Origin: Crossaster papposus
Lineage: Eukaryota > Echinodermata > Asteroidea > Velatida > Solasteridae
Direction of reading: 5' to 3'
DNA: 64,000 nucleotides
Assembly: GCA_037893245.1 (NCBI GenBank)
Contig: JBAIAA010000237.1
Span: 1,426,001-1,490,000 of the forward strand
Under the pieces are notes generated by a model that saw only the letters and a program-made list of their open reading frames with translations, was not told the DNA's origin and did no database searches. The translations under genes were made by a program, and so were the position numbers. Shown piece after piece: positions 56,460 to 64,000 of this stretch (the stretch's first letter is position 1; each line of letters starts with the position of its first letter).

Positions 56460-57880
56460 GGATGGGCTTGGAATAGGGTTAAGTTATCAAACTTTAAAAA
56501 GTAATTTAGTAAAATTATATTAAGCTTATTCAAAAGAGGACATTTTGGTGCAAACCATACTGTTTGTAACGATATATGTAAACGTTTCTCGCACACAGCG
56601 CGCAATGTAGCAAAATAATCAGCCTAAACGATATTTAACATAGACTGTTTTTGTGCATGAAAGGGAACCTACAAAATCACATAAAATTAACACCAAAATT
56701 AAGGATAAATAAACTTCACAGAATTAGCAAAAACTATAAATTGTTTTATATTTGTTTAGATTAATGACGTTTGCTTTGTATTTGTTCTAAAATACTTGAA
56801 TTGTGTCATGCAGCTGGTATTCAGTGGTCGTTCTGCCTAAGGTTTTATAATGATGGGATCAGGAACCAGTGTACAAACACGTAGTCGGTCCGACGGCTAA
56901 ATATTGTTTACAAAGACAAATCCGGCGGGTGCCGTGCGCATGCTTTTGTTAGTGTCAAAATGTCTGAAATGTGAACAATAGGCTTATGTTTTTAGACATT
57001 AAATGTCTGAATTGTAAGTAGAGATTTAGCTTAAAAGTAAGGTGTTTCACGGTAATACGCGCCATCTTGTTCACTCAGCAAATTGACACGCATTGATGCT
57101 GTGTTTGCATCGTCGAGCAAAAACTTTGTGCGTGCGTCTAGCAATGCGTGTTCTTTTTGCCCCGTGAACAAGATAGCGCATAAAATCAGCTCCAAAAGCC
57201 CATGACATTAGCTTGTTAGGTTGTGTCAATGTTCTGAAACGTAATACCCTGATTATGTTTCAGACATTTTTAGGGTTGGAAATGTCCTATATGTAATTGG
57301 TGATTAGAAAGCCTATGTTTCAGACATTTCAAATGTCTGAATTTAATGTTCACTTGCATTTCAGATATTTATTGTGAAATAGCAGCAACCATTTGAACAG
57401 TATCCATCTGCACTACTAATAGACGGGTGTCTCCATGGGCTCCTATCATTTTGAATGTTGAGGAGTCTGGGAACAGTGCAAAAACCAATGCACAATGGTT
57501 GTGATATTTTCTGTATGATCCAGCAAAATTCTTTTTACGTCGTTTTTGGGTTTCACAATGATTTTGTTTTTCTTCTGGGGTATTGCAAGTACCGGGCAAA
57601 TGACGGTTAACTGATAGACTTTTAACACTAACTTGCTAGGGTATGTGCACAATTTTGGAGGTTTGAGGAATATTGCAAGTCTCACTTATTCAGTGTGCTA
57701 ACTTCTCTGGTTTAAAATTTTTGCTTCAACACGCATACAACGAATAAATGACTGAGTATGTGCTTGTAATGTACTCAATATTCGCTGAATCTGCCCGGAG
57801 ACGTTAGCACACCGGTCGGATAATTGAGACTGTTACACTGTGACCAATGTTCGTCTGGTTCTGCGCCAACATTGATAATA
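56460..57880. other. Intergenic stretch upstream of ARPC1
   Basis: No gene was recognised. A ~124-bp inverted-repeat segment lies at 57058-57181 (GCGCCATCTTGTTCAC and GTGAACAAGATAGCGC). Repeated AGACATTT/AAATGTCTGA palindromes lie at 56990-57345. Confidence 0.6.
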
Positions 57881-57884
57881 ATAA

Positions 57885-58235
57885 TAATAATTGGGGAGGC
57901 TAATCATCCTTACTCGCAGCTGGTGTGCTGAATTGCGAAGGACGCGGCTTGGCTACAACGACGTAGTCAAGCCGCTGGCATGTAAAGGCGCCTATGGCAG
58001 CCGGCCACATCGACTCATGTATCACTACGGAGCACAGCCTGAGATCATAAGTGTTTGATTTGTCAGGAGGGAGGAAAACCGGATGACCTGCAGAAAAACC
58101 TTTGTGGCACAAGAGAGAACCAACGCACAACTAGTCACATATGGTCCGGGTCGGGAATCGAACCCGGGCCACATTAGTGAGAGGCAAGCGCGTTACACAC
58201 AAGCCAGTTACACACAAGCCACCCATGCCTTCATA
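57885..58235 (-). mobile_element. tRNA-derived SINE, family 2, complete copy
   Basis: On the minus strand, a tRNA-like head (B box GGTTCGATTCCC, 58150-58170 region) is followed by the conserved core (GGAGGGAGGAAAACCGGATG and GCAGAAAAACCTTTGTGGCA on +) and a 3' (ATT)n tail at 57885. Related copies are at 19225-19550 and, truncated, at 60848-60960. Confidence 0.8.
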
Positions 58236-58493
58236 GTTCTTTCTATTCACTAGACAGGAATCTGACAATTTTACAATTTCGGACATTATTTCCCTTAAAA
58301 ACAAAATAATCCTCCTGGAGCCATAAAACAGAAAAAGATAAAAAATTGTCCAAAATGACCACGATGGCAGCCATATTGCATCAACGAGTGTTGCGTGTCA
58401 TTCAGTAAATGTCGATATTCTGAAGGGTGAATGTAAATTTATGGTTCTCATTCATAAACTGTCATGTTTTTGTTGTTGAAATATCTTTTTCAG

Positions 58494-61400
58494 AAATTAA
58501 CCTTGCCACAAGATGTCAAACAATGAGAATTTTAACTTTGAGTTGGGGCCCATCACTTGCCATGCTTGGAACAAGGATCGTACCCGTAAGTCCCTGTCCA
58601 GTTGTATTCTAAGCTTTTTTTATCAAGATTTTGTAAGTTTAAAGGTAGAAAATACCATTTGTTGGTTGTGCATTTTTATCATTTGAAGCAGGAAAACTGC
58701 TCAAAGTCTAAAGAAAGGTGCTTGTTGACAAACAACCTGATGAAGTTTTCTAGTTTTGTGAGTGATGCATATTTTGAGAAAAGAATATTCTAGGTTTTCG
58801 ATTTCAATTTAAAATTTGATTTGCGACCACAATCTGCTTTAAGGGTACATTCTTATCCAGTGTATAGAAGCTACTCGTGTGTCACACACACCGAACAAAC
58901 CATTTTTTAACAGTATTTTTGTTTGGTTACTTTTTGGATAGCTACAAAACGTATATTGCCCCTTTAACTTGAAGGGTTGTGAAGTATAGAAGGCTAGAAA
59001 GATATATTTTTTGTTTAACCCCAACCTCTCTTAATCCATTAACCAAATCAGAGTCAGACCGCTGAAATCACTTTAAGGTTAAAGTGATTTGGCACGAAAT
59101 GACCCTGGTATATGTTTTGTTCTTGCGATAGAAATTGCCATCTCCCCTAACAGCCACGAAGTGCACATCTACGCCAAGAAGGGGCCCAACTATGAGAAGC
59201 TTTACACCTTGAGTGAGGTTTGTATTTAGGCCAAGTAAAACGTTCCACGTCCATGCATTTTGAAAATGAAAAAAAAGAGGTGCCAAAAAGAGCCCAACCC
59301 CAAGATGGCAAATTGTTTAAGATGGCAAAAAAATTTAAGATGGCAATTTTTTTTAAGATGTCGGATGGATTCTTACATTTTATCACCACTTTTGCTGATA
59401 CTTTTTGTACAAAAGAGTTTTTACCACATTTGAGGTTGAGGTAAGCGCGCCTTTCTTTTGGTACTTATTGCTTCCAGTCTTCATGAAATAGACGAAGGCT
59501 CTGTTAAGCAGAAATTCCTGAGCTGAGCAGAGCAGCCACATGAACTTGGGTCCAGACTACGGCTGCATTTGAATTACTTGGCCACAGCTAGCAGTGACAC
59601 ATATGTGACCTGTCATCACAAATTGAGCGTCAAGTCAGCAAAATAAAAAATTGAGATATGGGTTTTTCTAAATTCTGTGGAAACAGAGCTTTCCAATGGT
59701 ATATAACACTTGGAGGTTTGATACTCAATATTGTTTTATTTGTATTTTTTAGTCTGGAGTCTTAATACAGAGATTATGAGAAAACGGGCATTTCTTGCGA
59801 GAAATTGTGTGAACGCGCATAGAAAGGCATAGTCAAAATTGTCTCAAAAACTTTTTTTTTTTTTTATCTGATCGTCCTGAAAAATTTGGAATTGATTGTT
59901 GGGATTTAGTCTTTAAAAAAACATATAATCTCAAAATCGACCACCCCTTCAAATTTTGACTTTGACTGGCCGAACTGGGAAATCACTCCGTGCGACTTTA
60001 CGCTCATTTTGTGATGACAGGTCACATATGAGCACATGTGTATTTGTAAGCCATGAACTTGAACTTTAAACTGTGTTTATGAGTCTATGAGAGTTGCTGC
60101 AGCCACTTCTCATAGACTCGTGTGTAATTTCGAGCCGCAACTAAGTGATTCAGACACGGCCTTATAATCAGAGGTGCGCTCACTCATACGCGAACGTTTG
60201 CCAATAATGCGAACATTTCTTTAGGTTGGCGAAAGTTTGCATTATTTGCGTGAGTGGAACGCAGCCCCTATCTGGATGAGAATTGATTCCAAATTGATTT
60301 ATATTTTTATTACAGCATACCCAGCGTGTGACAAGCATCGACTGGGCCCCTACCAGCAACCGCCTTGTGACCTGTGGCACGGTGAGACGTTGCATTGGTT
60401 TGTTGTCTGAACCCTAAGCCTGCCAGGCACAACACAGCAATCTCAAAAAGATTAACCTGACATTATGATTTGCTAGTATTACATGCGTTGTTTCTGAAGT
60501 CAAAAGTAAAACTGATTCAGAGTAGCATCCTTGTGGTTCAACCTCAGTTCCTCCATTACCAATTACTTGCATGTACGATCAGTTACATGGGTGTAAGAAT
60601 TGGAGGTATAACGACGGACATCTGGCTTATTATTTTAACGGAACTGCCTCAGGTCTTAGTGAGGCAAGGAGAAGTTAGAGTCCTACATACATGTATACCT
60701 AACTCTGTCAATTAGTCCGTAGCTGCACACGTGTGTTATAATAACATGCAATGGCTTCTGACACCTTATTAGTTGCTGTGCGTCTTGGCTTTGATGCCTC
60801 CCTATTATTTGTAATTATATTATTTTTAATTAATTTGCCTGCACAATTTAATTTAATAATAATAATACGGGAGGTAATCATCTTTACTGGCAGCTGATGA
60901 GCTAAATTGCAAAGGATGTGTCTACAATGTGGTCGATGGCATACGACCCTATATGTGACCTGGCACCACAAAATGAGCAGAAAGTCGCACATGGCCGAAA
61001 CGAGTTATTGGCCGAAACGTCAATTTTAATCTTTGTCTTTGCGTGTCTTCGCCGGAAGAATGCTTAGATTGGTGTTCCATGCCATGGTGGACGCGGCCTT
61101 AAAATTTCAACTTTTCTTTGGGGGAAAAACAACCTATTTGCTTTTCTTACACATGACATGTTCAATGAACAAAAACGAAAATTGCTTTCATACTTTTTAA
61201 TGACAGGACCGTAATGCCTATGTGTGGACACACAACGGCACTGACGGATGGAAACCCACCCTTGTGATCCTACGTATCAACCGCGCTGCAACCTGCGTCA
61301 AGTGGTCCCCTCTGGGTAGGTTTGCCACTCGCATTTTGCCAATTTAGATCTTAGACATTATGTAATATTACATTATGTAATAATGTCTTGTGCTTATAGA

Positions 61401-63050
61401 ATATAAATATTGAGTGGCCCAGAGTAGAATGGGAGGAATATTATCGCAGATTGGAAAGTCCAGATTTTGCTGAGCAATAATTTTTTTTTTTCCATTCCAT
61501 AATTTAGAGCCACTCAATATATATGTTTTATATAACAATATATAAAGGTAGGATACACCATTTGTAAATATTGTACATTTTTACTACTGAATTATTAAGA
61601 AATATCTTACTAATTTTAAAGTAAATAATGATTATATGCATCAAACAAAACAAAACAAAACAATGCACGGACACGGCACTCTGCAGAAATATTCTCACAC
61701 CACCCGCATACACCAGTACAGTCGAACCCTGATAATAAGAGCACTGTTAATACAACATCTTGCTTATAACAAGGGGAAACAATTTCCCGAATCTTTGTTT
61801 TACTGATAATACAAGGTACCTGTTATAACAAAGTAATTTGTAAAGTTCCGAGGACCTTGTTATAAATGTGTTCAACAGTATTATGGCATGAGGATTTAGT
61901 TTGGTACATTCTAACATCTATGACAATTTCTGTCGTGTTGTTTAATAACAGAAAACAAGTTTGCCGTTGGCAGTGGAGCTCGTCTGATTTCCGTTTGCTA
62001 CTTTGAGCAGGAAAATGACTGGTAAGGGAAATATTATAAACATATGGACTGGCAATGAGGTCACTAGAGCACATCTTTCACCCCGAGGGACTACGAGTGT
62101 CCAGAAGGGGAACCTATTTCTCAAGACCGAAGGCCGAGTGAACTAGCAAGAGGTGTTATAAAAAATATTAGTGAACGTTGTTAACAAAATGTCCACCCAT
62201 TAACATTGTGGACACGATTAGTTCTCTAATTCTAGTTAAACCCCAATATTTGTGGCATGTATCATATGTGACCTGTTCTAATGAAACCAGACAAAGTCCC
62301 ACAATGTGTTTTATCACAATGTACACATGAAGTCATTTTCTGGGTGGATTTTACCATTTTGAGGTTTTGGGGTTTCTTAATCACAAAATATTGATTTACA
62401 ATCTACCAAAATTTGATTAAAATCCATCATCCAGAAGTGTGTTTGTTTTGGTCGATTTTGTAAAACAATTGTGTGTATAAATAAGAAGCTTTTCTGAACT
62501 TCAAAGCTGTTTATCTCATAATTAGGTTATCATGGTTTTATCACTAAATCCTACTCCCAGGGGAGAAGGATTTGAGTACTTTTCTATCTGAGTACTTTTC
62601 TAAGTACTTTTCTAAGTACCTCTGTCCATTTAATTTTATCCATCCTAAAGTCCCAAGTTAATTTTTTTTCTCTAACAATGTTTGTTGCATTAACCCTAAC
62701 TCCCTCACCATTGTTATTAAACAATACAATTCCTTCAAAATCCTCCAACTTCCTTTGTTGTGTAGGGAGTTAGGGTTAAGATGCAACAAACATCTTAATA
62801 TTTGGCAACAAACAAAGACCTCAGAAAGTACACGGAAAGTACTGAACTACAACACTGCCATGCTCATTAGGAATACCCAACGAGCGAGTCTATGGTAGCT
62901 GTAGCCAAGTAAATCATACACGGCCTTATTGTGTCGATACAGGTGGGTGAGCAAGCACATCAAGAAGCCGATCCGTTCAACCGTGACCTGTCTGGACTGG
63001 CATCCCAATAACTACCTACTTGCTGCTGGGTCTGCTGACTTCAAAGCAAG
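58494..63050 (+). CDS. ARPC1A: ARPC1, WD40 subunit of the Arp2/3 complex (first six coding exons)
   Basis: ARPC1 (p40/p41) is the seven-bladed WD40 subunit of the actin-nucleating Arp2/3 complex. Exons 58494-58585 (ATG at 58513), 59132-59217, 60316-60381, 61207-61315, 61952-62021 and 62943-63050 join in frame with GT-AG junctions and give about 170 of the usual ~370 residues. Visible: [139 protein letters not shown] and [12 protein letters not shown]. This covers blades 1-3. An intron in the 5'UTR is implied by the acceptor before the first coding exon. The gene continues past the window. The 1A versus 1B assignment is vertebrate-specific, so the symbol is approximate. Confidence 0.95.
58513..58585 (+). 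CDS. ARPC1A: ARPC1 coding exon 1
   Basis: The acceptor is TATCTTTTTCAG at 58493. The ATG context is CACAAGATG. It encodes [20 protein letters not shown] and then KDRT plus one base. The donor is GTAAGTCC. Confidence 0.92.
59132..59217 (+). CDS. ARPC1A: ARPC1 coding exon 2
   Basis: The acceptor is TTCTTGCGATAG and the donor is GTTTGTAT (weaker than consensus). It encodes [20 protein letters not shown] and then YEKLYTLSE. Confidence 0.95.
59440..59555. mobile_element. Remnant of the GCTAAGC/CCAATTTCA MITE in ARPC1 intron 2
   Basis: TCATGAAATAGACGAAGGCT, GTTAAGCAGAAATTCC and GCAGAGCAGCCACATGAACTT resemble the right half of the 53376 copy. Confidence 0.5.
59600..60031. mobile_element. ATATGTGACC MITE, full copy (432 bp)
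   Basis: The ends ACATATGTGACCTGTCATCA and TGATGACAGGTCACATATG are inverted. The interior includes CCAATGGTATATAACACTTG and AAAATCGACCACCCCTTCAA. Partial copies are at 17281-17425 and 60949-60990. Confidence 0.85.
60174..60268. mobile_element. Short GTGCGTTCCAC-related inverted repeat
   Basis: GGTGCGCTCACTCATACGCG and TTGCGTGAGTGGAACGCA bound 95 bp with AACGTTTGCC/GGCGAAAGTTTGC inner stems. It is a deletion derivative of the 46248-type element. Confidence 0.7.
60316..60381 (+). CDS. ARPC1A: ARPC1 coding exon 3
   Basis: The acceptor is TTTTTATTACAG and the donor is GTGAGA. The 22 codons encode [20 protein letters not shown] and then GT, in phase 0. Confidence 0.95.
60848..60960 (-). mobile_element. 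SINE family 2, truncated copy
   Basis: The ATAATAATAATACGGGAGGT start and GCAGCTGATGAGCTAAATTG match the 3' end of the copy at 57885. The tRNA-like head is missing, a normal 5' truncation. Confidence 0.7.
61207..61315 (+). CDS. ARPC1A: ARPC1 coding exon 4
   Basis: The acceptor is TTTTTAATGACAG and the donor is GTAGGT. It encodes [20 protein letters not shown] and then [16 protein letters not shown]. Confidence 0.96.
61543..61645. mobile_element. Truncated GGTAGGATACACC-type MITE in ARPC1 intron 4
   Basis: AAAGGTAGGATACACCATTT through AAGAAATATCTTAC and GTAAATAATGATT. It ends in an AAACAAAACAAAAC simple repeat. Confidence 0.8.
61952..62021 (+). CDS. ARPC1A: ARPC1 coding exon 5
   Basis: The acceptor is TTTAATAACAG and the donor is GTAAGGG. 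It encodes [20 protein letters not shown] and then END, splitting the following Trp codon. Confidence 0.96.
62694..62775. mobile_element. piggyBac-like MITE, family B, copy 2 (TTAA flanks)
   Basis: The 82-bp element starts CCCTAACTCCCTCACC and ends AGGGAGTTAGGG. TTAA is on both sides (62690-62693, 62776-62779). Its flanks (TTTGTTGCA and GATGCAACAAA) are also inverted. It lies in ARPC1 intron 5. Confidence 0.88.
62943..63050 (+). CDS. ARPC1A: ARPC1 coding exon 6
   Basis: The acceptor is GTGTCGATACAG and the donor is GTAAACAG. It encodes [20 protein letters not shown] and then [15 protein letters not shown], splitting an Arg codon. Confidence 0.96.
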
Positions 63051-63115
63051 GTAAACAGATACACACGTCTGTCAAGTGTAGATGGTACCATTTTGATTAA
63101 AAGAGACACATGATC

Positions 63116-63359
63116 TGGGGCCAATTTCACGGAGCTGCTAAGCACAAAAATTTGCTTAGCACAAAAAGTGTTGCTCAATCAAAACAATTTCTCAGCCAAA
63201 ATTCTACGTGTTTTTCATGCTAAGCAAAAAACCAGCTGATTGTCAATCAAAAACAATAAAGATCACGTGAAAATTTGGTCTGTAACCTTGTTTTTACCAA
63301 GGACAAATTTTTATGCTAAGCAAATTTTTGTGCTTAGCAGCTCCGTGAAATTGGCCCCT
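63116..63359. mobile_element. GGGGCCAATTTCACGGAGC MITE (244 bp)
   Basis: The ends GGGGCCAATTTCACGGAGCT and AGCTCCGTGAAATTGGCCCC are perfect inverses, continuing as GCTAAGCACAAAAATTTGCT. It is the best-preserved member of this family and lies 65 bp after ARPC1 exon 6. Confidence 0.9.
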
Positions 63360-63410
63360 GTACCCATCGAGGAGCAATGCCCAATTTCTTGGACGTTGCT
63401 TAACGGTGTG

Positions 63411-63650
63411 AAAGTGCCGTGGCCTAGTTGTCTGGAGCATTGGATTCGTGGTCTGCAGGTAGTTCTGCAGGTTGGGGGTTCCAGCACATAATATGGGTAG
63501 AGGCATTATTAAATGCCTTGTTGTGGACTAGTTGCCCATCCCAACACTATTTGTGCTGTGAAGAGATCAGAATGTCTTGTTTCAGTGTGAGGGGCTGGTT
63601 CTTCCACACTTTCTTCTAGTAACCCACACCTCGAGTGGCCTTTGACCTTG
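63411..63650 (+). mobile_element. Another tRNA-derived SINE fragment
   Basis: An A-box-like CCGTGGCCTAGTTGTCTGGA and a B-box-like GGTTGGGGGTTCCAGC are spaced 40-odd bases apart, followed by non-tRNA sequence. It is a third SINE type here, and the assignment rests only on the box spacing. Confidence 0.5.
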
Positions 63651-63682
63651 TGATGGGCGATTTGCATAACAATTTTTTGTTT

Positions 63683-64000
63683 AAAGGGATCGTATACGTT
63701 TGGTAATTACTCCAAAATGTAATGGCAATAAAAATTTACTTGGTAAGAAGTACAGCAGCTTTGGATAGTATAATGCATTTTTAGAAACTTTTCACTTTGA
63801 AGTACTGCGGTTATGAAAAAAAATATCACTTTTTATCCCCAAAAATTGGAATCTGAGAAGCGTTACTGCAGTGACGTTTCTCAGACTGTGTATTCCAATG
63901 CAGATTATTCTTCCTGCGTCGACATAACCGCTCCAAATTTTCGGCAATATCTCAAAATCGCTACCACCTTTTGAATTGAAATTTTTACAGATTAGTTTTA
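63683..64000. mobile_element. GATCGTATACG MITE, cut by the window end
   Basis: It starts AAAGGGATCGTATACGTTTG and runs through GTACAGCAGCTTTGGATAGT and GTTACTGCAGTGACGTTTCT. It is in the orientation opposite to 5221-5609 and continues past 64000. Confidence 0.88.

Overview
This is a eukaryotic nuclear window of AT-rich, low-gene-density DNA from a marine deuterostome. An echinoderm, perhaps a sea star, is the best guess. The reasons are replication-dependent histone genes without introns that end in the metazoan 3' stem-loop, a histone H3 with Glu81, split genes with animal-type splice sites, tRNA-derived SINEs, foldback elements built on short tandem repeats (the architecture known from sea-urchin TU elements), and a dense carpet of small inverted-repeat elements. 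The species call is inference.

Layout, left to right. From 3.6 to 17.9 kb, on +, lie the last eight exons of a PITPNC1 (RdgB-beta class phosphatidylinositol transfer protein) gene. They include an 8-nt micro-exon, and the introns are filled with MITEs. A 16-bp minisatellite (18.1-18.4 kb) follows the gene. From 22.7 to 32.7 kb is a loose histone group: intact H4 (+) and H3 (+), then a decayed H2A (-) and a decayed H2B (+) facing apart, each pseudogene keeping a recognisable but damaged stem-loop. From 35.4 to 52.6 kb are three two-exon 3-mercaptopyruvate sulfurtransferase (MPST) genes, all on -. The first two are a recent tandem duplication of about 3.7 kb. The 3' flank (+ direction) of the second is interrupted by about 6.4 kb of foldback element, 16-bp arrays, hairpins and nested transposons. 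From 58.5 kb to the window end (+) are the first six coding exons of ARPC1, the WD40 subunit of the Arp2/3 complex; the gene runs off the window.

The rest is mostly non-autonomous mobile DNA, and several families can be defined precisely from target-site duplications (TSDs) or empty sites: a hAT-like element (two copies, 8-bp TSDs); two TTAA-flanked piggyBac-like MITE families (three and two copies); three elements of 84, 791 and 1409 bp that share TAG...CTA ends and 9-bp TSDs (Mutator-like); a foldback element whose inverted ends are arrays of a 16-bp repeat; and a 29-bp hairpin insertion with a 7-bp TSD. The protein-coding genes are unrelated housekeeping or signalling genes and do not form an operon or a pathway.
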